Source: Topomyia yanbarensis (lineage: Eukaryota > Arthropoda > Insecta > Diptera > Culicidae). From it: DNA of 64,000 bases. The notes beneath the pieces were generated by a model. The model searched no databases. It saw nothing but the letters and a program-made list of their open reading frames with translations, and was not told where the DNA came from. A program made the translations under genes and the position numbers. Positions 11,290 through 22,900 of this stretch are shown here, one piece after another. The stretch is taken from positions 214,074,546 through 214,138,545 of the forward strand of contig NC_080670.1 of the NCBI RefSeq assembly GCF_030247195.1. Direction: 5' to 3'. Position 1 is the stretch's first letter, and each line of letters opens with the position of its first letter.

Positions 11290-13436
11290 TTAAGCGTGAG
11301 TTTTTCTCCAGTGATCGACCATATCGCTTTTCGACTCGAACCGTTCATCACAAAAATCACATTCGAAACTAGCCTCCGTCTTCTTGTGATGCGTTTTCTC
11401 GTGAAGCCAAAGGCTATGGCGCAGGGCATACTTCTTGCCGCAGATTAAGCAAACGTGTTTTTTCTCCGCCCCATGTTTCTGCGCCATGTGTACTATAAAA
11501 GTCGATTTCTTCATGCCGCTGCGATTGCACAGCTCACACTTGAATTCTTTCACTGGACGTTTATCAGTGTGTCGGTAGTGATGGTGGGTCTGTTGCTGTA
11601 AATCGGAAAAGAATTTTTCCGGACACAACGGACACGTCACGTACGGGTACTCTTGCTCCGAGTGAACATTGTTAACGTGCACTTCCAGCATATTTGCAAC
11701 GTAAGTTTCCTCTGGACAGAGAAGACATCGATAAATCCGTCTACGTGCAGCCGGCGTTGCGTGAACCGTATTTCGATGGCGTTGGAATTCTTGTTTGTGT
11801 TTGAACGTAAGCTGACACCTTCTACATTCGTATGGCTCTTTACCTTCGTGAACGGACAAAACGTGTTTCTTTCGATCCGTGACGACACGAAACCGCTCAT
11901 CGCAAATGGGACATTTATAGGGCAATTCACCGGTGTGCGTTAGCACGTGTGACACCAGGTTCTTTCTCCTCTCGAATGTTTTGTGACATATTTTGCACTG
12001 CGCTGCATACCCATTTTCATGCTTGGCCGCCCGATGTAGCAGTGTTTCTTTGGCCGAAGCGAAGAGTTTCCCGCACACCTCGCACTGTCCCTGTGAGTAA
12101 GGGTAACGTTTGTTTGCTTTCGGCAGTTTGTTATTCGCCCCGTGAACGGTATTTTCGTGTTTGTTGGCAGCTAGTTTCGTGCGGTATCGGATTGCGCAAA
12201 AGCTGCACTTGAAGCTGCGTTCAGTAGGGTCATGCATAGCGAGATGCCGATTGTACATTTCAACCCACGGAAACGTAAGACCTTCGCATTGCTCGCAAGC
12301 ATACCTGTCCTGTCCAGCGTGTGTCTCAATTAGATGACCCATCAGCTCATCGGCGTTTTCTAACTGTATTTTGTTGGGGCAAATATAGCACGACCTAGAG
12401 GTGATGCCGTAGATTGTTTCTGCTTTCTGTTCTTTTTTCGCCTTGCGCCAATATTGTATTTTGGGAAGTGGTAATGCTTCCGTTTCGCTTTCCGTGTCAT
12501 CAAATTTGTCTGGTATCATGTCAAAACTTGGATTCTCGGTAGGTTGCAACGGAAATATGTCCTCTTTATCACTTTCTTTATGATTTTGTGGTTCGTCTGC
12601 ATTCAATTCACATTTCGAATTTTCTGTAGATGGCAAAGGCAAATCGTCCTCTTTTATGTCTTCCTGATATTGAGTTTGTTCTGCGTTTGATTTAGAACCT
12701 GAATTTTCTAAATGTGGCAACGAAAGAGCTTCTCCTTCTACGTTTTCTGTGACATTTTGAGACTGATCTAGTTTCACCTCGTAACCGGAACGCTCACCAT
12801 TTTCCTCCCCGAGAATTTGAACAAGTTGCATCTGCCCTTCGCTAAACTCAATGATAATTTCTTCGATAACCTCCTCAATCACATCTGGATTGCGTTGCAG
12901 ACTCGGTTTCACCTGCTGTAGACATTGATACTGAGCATCTCTGAGCAGAAAAGTATTTTGTATCGTTCGAATCATATCTAGCTTAATGAGACATGGCCTA
13001 CAAATGTGTCGTAAGAAATCCATCTTTTTAACAACAATCCGTAGTGTGTTGAGAATGACAGACTTCAAATTCTGTCCGGCCAGCTGTCCTTTTAGAGGAA
13101 ACATCTGCGACTCCAGTCCGAACCTTAAACACAAACGGCAGCTTGCAAGCGATACGTGCTGACCTCGGCTACGAATGAGCAACTTATTAAACGTTAGAAT
13201 ATGCATACAAATACGCTATTGACTTACTTATTAATAAATTCTGTGGGTTCCTGATACTGCAGATCGTTTTGGTCGGCAAAATGCGTAGAGCAAATTAGTT
13301 CACCATCGGCCTCTTTCCATTCCGTACATCCATTGCCGATCTTGACAGCTTGCAGCCAACGTTTCCGAAAGCGTGCATCCTTTGGAAAGGAGATCAACCC
13401 GGTATGTCCGGGGCAGCTTTGGATACAACAGGACAT
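11290..13436 (-). CDS. THAP + ZAD + C2H2 zinc-finger transcription factor
   Basis: Two exons by my model: 13436-13228 (donor GTAAGT) and 13168-11290 (acceptor TCGTAG), a 59-nt intron, 695 aa. Exon 1 encodes a THAP domain: MSCCIQSCPG, FPKDARFRKRW, ICSTHF and a final EPTEF. The second exon opens with a ZAD domain (zinc Cys pairs CRLC at about 80/83 and CRPC at about 126/129), then an acidic linker with three degenerate ESKCELNADE-like segments. Twelve C2H2 fingers follow from about residue 325 to the end, for example CKICHKTFERRKNLVSHVLTH. ZAD domains dimerise and are almost confined to insect zinc-finger proteins; THAP is a C2CH DNA-binding domain. It is likely a nuclear sequence-specific regulator. 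The acceptor at 13141 would also keep frame but trims the ZAD start. No one-to-one orthologue recognised. Confidence 0.85.
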
Positions 13437-13705
13437 ATCTGCGCTTCCTACTTTTTTTGACTCGTTGGTGTTTAAAATTTTTAACAGAATATTACAAAAA
13501 CTGCCGCATTTTGATTTGTTAGGAATTAATGCGATGTTTTTACTGTATTTACACTTCCAAGGTTTGTATAAAAGATGGGAAAATCCCTGCGGAAATGTGA
13601 AACTGAACTGAAAGTGCAAGCGATCAATGATGCCAGCTCGGCTTTACCACACAGGCTCGCGTCCGAGGGATTGCCCTTCCTATGATCATTTTCAGGGATA
13701 GACCG

Positions 13706-14395
13706 TTCCAACCAGCCTCCTGTCAAGAATGGCGTCTCTGTGCAGTCAGCATCACTGCCATAAAAATCAAAACAATAATTTTGGATCGAATCATTGAAAG
13801 CTGTATTTGGTTACTAAGTGCTGATTTTCTGAATGATATGGTATCTAATCATCCCGCAAGATGCAAAACGTCGTTTGGAATGCTTCAATATTGTGCATAG
13901 CGCCGAGCAAAATTCTTTGTTTGGGGCTTTATAGCTATAACGCCCCATACATGTAGGTTGCTGTCAAACTCCATATGCTGGTATAGGGTTGCAAGAGGGC
14001 TGGTTCCAACCAGCCCCTTGTCAAGGACGACGTCTCTGTACAGCCAGCATCACCGCCATAGACTTTTCTACGGCTCATGTACGTACACGCCACATGACAC
14101 AAATACTACATTACAAGCTGGTGGAAAATAATAAACAAAGACGGCAAAAGTAAATGGGATTGTTTTCAACCAGGAAACATCATTAGTGTTCGTGAAACCG
14201 GTCGCAAAGAACTCAATGAAAGGCAAAACATTGATTTTGAACCGAATGATTAGAAGCTGTATTTAGTTACAAAATGTCGATTTTCTGAATATGATATTAA
14301 ATCATCCCACAAGATGCAAAACGTCGTGTGGAATGCTTGAATATCGAGCAATGTGCCGAACATAATTCTTTGTTTGGGGCTTTATAGCTACCCAA
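13706..14395. repeat. diverged direct duplication
   Basis: The block 13706-13935 (GTTCCAACCAGCCTCCTGTC to TTTGTTTGGGGCTTTATAGCT) recurs at 14002-14394 with point changes and an insertion in the second copy. No open frame in either. Confidence 0.7.
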
Positions 14396-14588
14396 GCTCC
14401 ACAGCTAACAGGCCAGGAGTATGAAGCAGATAGTACGATAGCATCATCTGGAAAGTACACTGTGACATGTTTCGGAATCCTATGTTGAGAGCAAAGAATC
14501 CGGTAATTCATCCCCACAGTCGGTAAGAAGGTTCCAACGAAAAGCCTAGCTCACCTCCCTAGCCAACAGGTTGGGTCCACTGTATAGG

Positions 14589-14760
14589 CACAGACTAACA
14601 GGCATAACACTAAGAAGGAATTCCCTCAAAAAACATCGATCCGACAATTTTCCCAGAACACTAGCTCCACCTTTTATTCACAGTCCCAAACACTCATTTA
14701 CTACTGGGTTACCCCTCAGGTTTGGGAACAATTTTTCACTAGTGGTCTATCCATCCCACT
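14589..14760. mobile_element. hAT-like MITE family B, truncated copy
   Basis: Begins with CACAGACTAACAGGCATAAC and continues with the same interior (ATCGATCCGACAATTTTCCC onward) as the complete copy at 59315-59609, in the opposite orientation. The distal inverted repeat is missing. Confidence 0.75.
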
Positions 14761-15078
14761 AAGTCGCTCAAAATTTTACCAAATCAATTCACTGTTAGTG
14801 CTGCTTATCACCAGCTGCATGTGATGCCGCAGCCCTGCCTCCTTTGCTTTCCTTTTCCTGTTAGTTATAGAGGAGAGCAATGCTCGTTCGACTGATCCTC
14901 CACAGCGAGAGTAGCTGGTGCCTTTGTATCCTTGGCACTTAGTCGGGGAAGTGAAATACTACACCAGATTAAACCGACGAAACCGTTCTCAAACATGAAA
15001 AATTTACAGCTTTACTGTAACGTAGTAATAAAAAAATGATCAAAGTGCCGAGCAATCCCTTTGATTCTAATTTCCGTA

Positions 15079-15360
15079 TACAGTCGTGATTCGCTGGTTG
15101 GGCCACAGCCTTGTCCAACTAACGAATTTGATTCGCTAATTGGACCGACTGACAAATGCCAAAAACTCTCCAAAGGAGATGTTGGCAGTGTAAATGCATC
15201 TATTCACATCTCTAATAATTGTCAGATTGATTTTCAAAGTAAATTTGACATAAGATTTTGACATACAGGTGCTTTTTAGTTGGACAATGGTCCAACTAGC
15301 GGAGGTCCAACTAAAGAGCGGTTCAGTTAAAAAGTATCCAACCAGCGAATCACGACTGTA
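15079..15360. mobile_element. MITE with 23-bp inverted repeats and TA ends
   Basis: TACAGTCGTGATTCGCTGGT... at 15079-15101 is exactly inverted at 15338-15360. Interior is non-coding and repeats the end motif (GATTCGCTAATTGG). The TA at each end suggests a Tc1/mariner-mobilised MITE. Confidence 0.88.
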
Positions 15361-16135
15361 GTCCCACTCAAAATCCACCACCCCCCATGTCAGTGAAAAT
15401 CTCCGGGGTTATAGCCTATCCAGAGGTGGCAACCCTAGATAACAGGGATTCTCCCGCTTGGCCGGAACATACATCTGCAGCTTCCTCGTTCCGGGACTAT
15501 TCCGCCTTGTAAAATTTTTCGTCTCCTGCTTCTTTTTTCTACTATGAGTTCAGAACAGACGATCGCCCTGGGAATCGTTTACGTCCACACCACAACCATG
15601 CACTCTGGGATCAGTTTTGAACTATTTTTCACCGCTTTCCACCAACGAAAAAGTACTTGTGCGAGCGAAAATGCATTGCGTACGCGAGCTCTTGGTGGCT
15701 CCCATGTGGTTTTCTGTCCTTGGCGACTCTCGCCACACATCCGCGCTCAACCATCCATAAATTTTCTCTGAACCATGCGGTTTTTTTTTGTTTGACAGCT
15801 ACAGTGCTGTCGTCATCCCACGACTACCAAACATATCGCCGGTAGGGTGCGTTCAGGTTCTCATGTATTTTTTGACTGCGTATACTACACACACCAGTGT
15901 AACACCTAATTATTGCACTTATGTTTACCCTTTACCCACTTTGAACGTAACATTGTTCTGGTTACAGTATCGTCATATATTGATACCTGAGTTTTTTAAT
16001 GATAAAGCTAGCAATAAAAGGGACAATTTTCGGATGAATGGTTAAAACAATATTCTTTGATTCTTGTGTTAATTAATGATTTCATCAAGTCAACTCCACT
16101 TCCTGTCGGACAGCTTTTCGGCTGTTGGCTGAAAC
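15361..16135. other. intergenic, nothing recognised
   Basis: No convincing gene, long repeat or hairpin seen between the MITE and the mariner relic. Confidence 0.4.
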
Positions 16136-16440
16136 TTAGATCATAGCCGTCGTGAAGAAATATGTTGACATATCCATCAGTTTCTTTTCGGTTTGCGCCA
16201 GGAAATTGTTCGAATAGATCCTCCGCTTCAGGATAGCCCAGAAATGTTCAATTGGGCGCAACTGGAGGCACGTTAGAGTGTTGGCGTTCTTGGGGACTGG
16301 GATCTTCAAACGCCCCATGTTCTTCAGTAACCGCTTCGCGTAATTTGCCGAGGCCAGAACATGACATCGACCTTCACGTTGTGTTTCTTAATAAGACGCA
16401 AACACTCGTAAGCATTTCGTGCTGTAGATCTCTCCGTTGA
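16136..16440 (-). pseudogene. mariner-like transposase, C-terminal half
   Basis: Minus-strand pieces HNVKVDVMFWPR and, in another frame, VPKNANTLTCLQLRPIEHFW match the second- and third-carboxylate regions of DD37-type mariner transposases (FWPDLA..HY; PELRPIE.FW). The second Asp is lost and frames shift. The N-terminal half of what is probably the same gene lies at 17878-18250, beyond an inserted LINE. Confidence 0.7.
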
Positions 16441-17030
16441 ACGCAAGCTGTGAAGAAAAGAAGACCGTTTTGACATCCTAAACTAACTGATTGTCAGCAA
16501 CTTCGTGTAGAAAATGTACTTTACGTACCTTCCTTACTTACCTTACCGTTCGGGCTAGAGCCTTGTTGTCTCTTGCTGTATGCAGAAGCCGTCTCCACTT
16601 CACTCGGTACATTGCTGCTTGTCGCAAGCCTCACCGTCTTCGAAGGGTCCGCAAGTCGTCCTCTCCCACCTGTCCAGCCCACCGAAAACGTCCTATTTTT
16701 GCGATATGCTCGATGGATGGTTCTTCCAGCAGTTGATGCCTGCGCCACATTCCGTCTTCCATCTGCACGCCACCATAGATGGCACGCAACACATTTCGTT
16801 CGAAAACTCAAAGGGCGCGTTGGTCCTCCACGAGCATAGTCCAGGTCTCGTAGCCGTAGAGGAACACCGATCAAATCAGCGTCTTGTAGATAATCAACTT
16901 CGTGCGGCGGCGAATTTTGTTCGATCGGAACGTCCTCCGGAGTCCAAAGTAGGCACGATTTCCCACCAAGATCCGTCTCTGAATTTCTCTGCTGGTATCA
17001 TTGTCGGCGCTTACCAGTGAGCCCAAATCC

Positions 17031-17337
17031 AGGGGCAGATGACTTGTGATGCATTTTTAAAAATCAGCGAAATTAAATGCATTCTTTCCATCAAAATAGA
17101 AATTCGTAACGCATTTTGCGTCGCGTGCAATGTATTTTGCGTTAGGTGTAAGACGTCAAAACCCTGCAAAAAAGTCCTACATTCAACAAAACATCGAACA
17201 AAGTGGATATCAGCGTAGGACGATTGTTATGTAATCTTTTCTGCGAGGGAGTGCAAAGTTGATGCAAAAATGGATATAAAATGCATTTTTCTAAGTTGAT
17301 GCAAATTTGTTATACATTCCTAGAGTGATCTGCCCCT
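17031..17337. mobile_element. MITE inserted in the LINE
   Basis: Ends AGGGGCAGATGACTTGTGAT and (inverted) AGTGATCTGCCCCT. The flanking LINE sequence repeats GCCCAAAT on both sides, consistent with an 8-bp target duplication. Interior is AT-rich with repeated ATGCATTTT. Confidence 0.75.
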
Positions 17338-17583
17338 AGGCCCAAATACACGAATTCGTCGACCAACTCGATTTCGTCACCGTGAATCCGAACTCGGGAT
17401 GAGAGATTCACATTGTCGTTTCTATAACCTCTTCCTCTCATGTATTTTGTCTTCGAAACGTTGATGGCAAATCCAATCCTGCTGGCTTCAGCTTTCAGTC
17501 TGATGTACGTTTCCGACATCGCCTCAAAGTTCCGTACCATTATATCAATGTCGTCGGCGAAGCCAAAAAGCTGGCTCACCTTC

Positions 17584-17867
17584 AGCGATGCCAGATTTAC
17601 AGACATGTCTGTATTTTACAGACTTGATGTCTCCTACAGACGTAGCCAGAGATCTACAGACTTTTAAAAAGGTAATAGTGTTTAGTAAAATTGCACTAGA
17701 ATAACTGTTTTCGAATACGAGTGATTCCTTCACAACAGAATTCTACTTTCAATCTATTTTTAAAGTAAAATTTTAATGAAACTAGAATTTCCACAACCAT
17801 CTACAGACTTTTACAGACATTTTAGTTATTCTTCTACAGACATTTCAAAAAAACATGTGGCATCGCT
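17584..17867. mobile_element. Mutator-like MITE family C, copy 1
   Basis: Ends AGCGATGCCA / TGGCATCGCT, flanked by the 10-bp direct repeat GCTCACCTTC (17574-17583 and 17868-17877). Interior is rich in CTACAGAC. The terminal motif and long target duplication tie it to the copies at 50694, 52289 and 52572. Confidence 0.8.
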
Positions 17868-17877
17868 GCTCACCTTC

Positions 17878-18250
17878 CTGGGGGATGCGAAATAGCCGGT
17901 CCCCTGCCAGGCATTGTCAAGCGTCAGGTACGTTTCCTCATCCATGATCACAATTACATTGCGGTTCACAACAAAGACATCCTTGACGAGCACCTGTAGT
18001 TTTGGGTGGCGGTGTCGGACACGACCGGCCTTGACTTCCGCTTCCTTGTGATGATGTTGATGTTGGCCAAATACTTTACGACTGTCTACTGAGGGAAATT
18101 TGTTGTATTGATGTTTTCCTCAACGTCTCCGCGAGTCAATTTAGTTATTTTGACGTAGTACTCCGATTCTTAATTCTGTTTAAATAGTGCGGGGTACTAT
18201 GACTCTCATACAAAGGCAGCAATCTCTTCTGTAGACACTCAGATCGATAG
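17878..18250 (-). pseudogene. mariner-like transposase, central part
   Basis: The minus strand encodes NVIVIMDEETYLTLDNAW, the first-Asp region of a DD37E/ITmD37E-type transposase (family pattern MDDE.Y...D). The frame continues upstream into degraded sequence. It pairs with 16136-16440. Confidence 0.65.
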
Positions 18251-19982
18251 TTTTCGCAATCAAAGTTCCGTTTGTGCCTGTAGACTTCCAAGACTTCCAA
18301 CCGGGTACTCCCTACATTCGTTGGTTCATAATTTTATGGAATCGAGAAGGATTTGCGTGCGGTTGACGCAAAGAAAACTGAAATGTGATAACCCAAGATC
18401 CAGCAACCCGGAATCTGCAATAAAATCAGAGTGGTCAGTAAGGAAAGACGACGTTGCAAAAAGTCAGAGGTCACCAACTACGAAAATCCTGGTCTCAACT
18501 GTTTGAATAGGCCATTTCGAAGAACTTGAATATGAAAGAACCTCTGTAGTTCTTTTTTACTGTAATCATGTTTTACGTTTTTCTCTTTAAATACAAATTC
18601 TCGCTTTTGTTTCTCTATAAGATCAGCATTTCTTCTTCCTCTCGCGATCACTCCTAAGCTGTCGTTCCCTGGCAAACTCGTGCCGTTACAGTTTTTTGTT
18701 CTTCTTCAGTTTAAAAGCTTATAAAACCACGTAAAATATTCGAACAACTATTTGAATATTGTTTTACTATGCGCGTTTGCTTGCCTGTTTTGCTTTTGCG
18801 ATTATGCCTATAATAGTGCTTGCTTGCTTGCCTGCTCGCAGTATAGCTGTGGTAGTAATGATAGTAGTAGTAGTAATAGTTTCTGTTTTCAGCAAAAAAA
18901 AGATAAACAAGTAAAAACTATTGTCTGAGTCTGGCGAAGGAGTAAAAACAAACAAAAAACAAACAAAGAAAAGCTGAAATCACCAGGATTCGCCAAGCAT
19001 TTATGTAATACAAAATGAGCGGATGATATAGGCTGGAAGGTCACGACACTAACATAGCTTTTTTTTCGATATCTGTCCTATATACGAAGTGTAACTACTA
19101 ACCAACAGAGCCCTTCGTTTTACATAGCTTATTTTGTTCCAGTTTGCGTCCGAGGATATTTGGAGGGAGAGGGGTTTGGGATCTTAAACACTAGCAGTTT
19201 GTATATTTTGTTATGTACCTATTTACAATATGATTTTTTTTTCTTCTCGCTGCTGGTGCAACTAGTCTACGAATCTGCCTCGCATTTTCGATTGGGATGA
19301 GTAAAAAAACACAGAATAGATCGTTCGCCGCCAGGTAGCGTTTACGAACAGAGAGTCTCCGAATTTGCGACCTCGAAAGCAGTTGGTTGGCGTTTCAAGC
19401 AGCCTTGCCGAAGAAAGCGTGTGTTTCTAAGCTCTAAACTACAGGCGTTGTTTGTATGGCATTTAGCTTACAATGTTTGGTCAATAATACCCCGTTCCAG
19501 TAAGTAAAGAAATCGAAATCTGGATCAATTTTTGCTCTGATGACTGGTAGATTTTTGGATTGGTTGGAACTGAAGTCTGGGCAAATTAGAAATCCCCAGC
19601 CACAAAAAGCGAAGACCACAAATATTGAATCCCATGCCATATGCCATACAGTCAATGGGATAAGTAAATTTTCGTCACACACTCACACACATGTGGTTTA
19701 ATCAATCAGTACACAATTACATGAAAGAATATTAATTATAAATATTGTAGAGAATATTGTTCCTCAAGACAAACAACTGATTTCTCAACGCTTTTTTTCT
19801 TCGAGTAATACTGCAGTCGGTCCCTCAAAAGAGGCCACCGTGTGGTTGTCGGTAGTATTTTTCAGTGCTAATTCCCACACCTTCGGCAAAATACGCCATA
19901 AAAACCCATCAACTTTCGATTGAAATTCTAGAACAACAACAACAACAACAACAACAATCAAACAGACTGTCGGTGAACCGGT
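18251..19982 (-). other. slingshot 3' UTR and downstream DNA
   Basis: No gene seen. The part next to 19983 should be the slingshot 3' UTR. It holds a (CAA)n run at 19931-19957 and AT-rich low-complexity tracts (CTTGCTTGC and TAGTAG repeats at 18800-18880). Confidence 0.4.
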
Positions 19983-22900
19983 TCACATCGTGTTGTACGC
20001 TGCGGTTGCCGTCGTCGAGGTCGCATTGATCCGATGTTTGGTCAGATTGATTTTGGCCAGTGGGTGCGTTTTCCCGTGGTGTTGAACCACTTTTTTGGTG
20101 CCTCCTCCTCCACCACCACCACCACCACCAGGTCCGGTGCAAGTTCCACCACCGCCCACCGCTGGTTGACTATTGGAGGAGGCACTGCCGATGATGATAC
20201 CGCGAACAAATGGTCCCCCACCACTGACCACGGCCGGCGGAATCGGTGGTGGTCGACTGAAATCGTCCGTTGATGATTTGAGAAGCGTCGTTGAGTGAGA
20301 TATCATCAGCGGTTTCTGCTGATTTTGTGCATACTTGAGCGGTTCGAAAACGGATCGTGGTCGCTGACGGAGCACAACCTGATCGGTGTTTGTCGAGGAG
20401 CAGCTACTGTTGTGGCGGTGGTGCGTGTTGAATGAAGCTCGGAAGCGAGGTGCCTCGTAACGGTCCACAAGATCACGAACGGTGATGTCCTCCTGCTGCT
20501 GCTGCTGCTGCTGTTTCGCACTTTGACCCTGGTGCTGCTTGCTCAGCTCTATATGTATGGCAACTGGAGATGATGGCAGAGAGCGACCCTTTTTCTGCTC
20601 CTTCTTGCTTCGATCGTTCACTTTAGCTTCGAAACTCATCTTCAGATTCTTCACGATTCCACTGCCACTGAGGGCGGTGTTCTCATCGTTCTTTTTCTGT
20701 TCGTCGGGGGTATTCTTACGGAAACTAAATCGATGATGGTGGCCTTTCGAAGGGGATTGATGCTCCTCTTCTGACCTTTTACTACCGAAGGGACTTAAAC
20801 AGTACGAACCTGGAGCCGACACGGACAGCCTCGTGTAGATACTGGAACCCATACTCGCCGCAGATCGGTTAAATGGCAAAACTTCCTCACTGTTGGATCG
20901 CTGTTGGGAATTTGTCCCCCTACTATCGCCCACTTTAGGATGTTGATGTCCGAACTTTTCACTACAAATGCGTTTGATCGACGAAGAGGAACGTTCTTCG
21001 ATTTTTTGTTTTGTTCGTTTAACCGTTCCCGGATGCCACGGAATTTCGTCCTTATCGTACGGGAAAATCCCACTATGGCCAAGATCTTCATCCGTTCCGT
21101 CAGCACTGGGATCGACAGGAACTTCAACCACGGTTTGAATGCTACTGGCATTGCTCGTATCGTACGAACCCCAGCTGCTATTCCGCGAAGGTGGCGCCGG
21201 CGCCATCCTTTGTCCCTGATTATCACCCGAGCCCCAGCTCGAATTCCGTGAGGCGCTTGAAAATGTACCTCGAGTTATATCGGCTACGACGGCGGAGTCT
21301 ACACTGGACCAGGAATTCTGGCGAGACACGTGCTGTACCGGCTGCTGCTGCTGCTGCTGCGGTTGAGCAACGTTAATAGAGGCCTGCTGAATGATCTGAC
21401 TCTGACTGGTCCAGCAGACAACCGGTTGAGCTAATGCAGCATTATCACAATCTTGAGAAGTACTCACCACAGCCGGTCTAACATCCCCCGGATCCCACTG
21501 GTCCTCATCGGTTTCGAGGGACGGTGCTAAACTCAGCCCGGTTGCAGATGCTACCGACGAAGCGGACCCTTTCCTCTTGTGATTGCTGCTGGTCTCTTTG
21601 GCTTTGTTCGACTCCAGCTCACTGATGATGGACCGAACCGAAGATGCGGATAAGGCTGATGGCACTGACGGTTCTTCCTGAACTCCCATCCCTCCTTCCT
21701 GCAGATGAACGATCTGATTCTGCGATACACTATAGTTTTGCCCGTTGCCACAGGGCATCCGAATTGTTTTGGCCTCATTCTGCGGTGCCATTAAATGCTC
21801 CAATGAATGTGACTGCTGTCGACTTGCCTCCAGCAGCAGTACCGCCTTCTCCGTATCCGGTGACCAACTTTTCGGTCGTTTTCCTAGCTTCCTCAAAAAT
21901 CTACCACTTTTGTTCAACGTGTTCGTATTGCTACCCCTATTCAGTGCTTGAATCAGCGGAGTCGGTTCACTTCCCGGCAGTAACCGTGCGTCCTTCATAC
22001 CGCCGCTCCCACTTTTCAGATTCGTCTCACTTTTACTCCGCTGCAGCTTCTCTCGATTCTTCATCGCGTCCAGCATGCCTTGGTACGTTTCGAGCTGCAT
22101 GATGAAATTTTTGTTCGGCTTTATGCAGCTACGTTTTTCCTTGACGTGCCGCAGCGCCTGCTCAAAGTCCCAATTGTTGGCCTTCATCGCGTAGGCAATA
22201 ACTACCGATGCGGACCGGGAGATTCCCATCTTGCAATGCACCAGCACCTTCGAGCCCTCCATCCTGGCACGGGAGATGTACTTGAACGTGTTGTCCCAGT
22301 GCTTGAGCAGATCCGTCTTCTCGTCGTCGTACACCCGCACGTTAAAGTAGTCAAATGTCCCCGGGAAAAAATTGTCAATCTCGCGTGTAACGTTCAGAAT
22401 GTGACGGACGCTGTAGGATTGAAAAATCGGTTAGTGATACTGTTATTTGCTTAACCGTGTCAAAAACTTACCCATTCCGTTGCAGCTCCTCGAGATTACT
22501 GGCATTCCACTCGGATCCCAGATAAACGTGTTCGAAAATCTCTGTTGGTGCATCCATCTGACCCAGAATTACCAGCATTTCCTCGTCGATGAAAGACTTG
22601 TACTCGTTAAGATCCATGTCCAGGTGTTCCTCCAGTCTGCCACGAATGAACTTGGAAGTAACCACGTCAAGGTCGACCGACATCATGATTTCCTTGAGCG
22701 TCGTGCGTATGACACACTCCGTTTCCTCACGCTCCGTTGGTCTACAAAAAAAAAACAACGCGACAATAAGTGGATCTCCATCGAGCGAAAACAACCCCCA
22801 ACACTTACTTGTTCCGGACAGAGTCCGGTGACGGTGGTCGGCGACTTTCGAGCGAATCCATCGCGTGCCACTCATTCAAACAGGACCGATCCGAATCGAT

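Larger units (their letters stand above)
16445..17877 (-). pseudogene. non-LTR retrotransposon fragment inside a mariner relic
   Basis: On the minus strand, 17606-17310 carries the reverse-transcriptase box LFGFADDIDIM followed by RIGFAINVSKTKYM, and 16880-16550 gives, across frames, the post-RT region (YGYETWTMLVEDQRALRVFE, then IYGGVQMEDGMWRRH). The RT core is 5'-truncated at 17877, where it abuts mariner sequence. Two younger MITEs interrupt it at 17031 and 17584. Confidence 0.75.

Noticed and set aside
11653..12212. Plus-strand frames opposite the zinc-finger gene
   Set aside because: Shadows of the C2H2 array on the minus strand.
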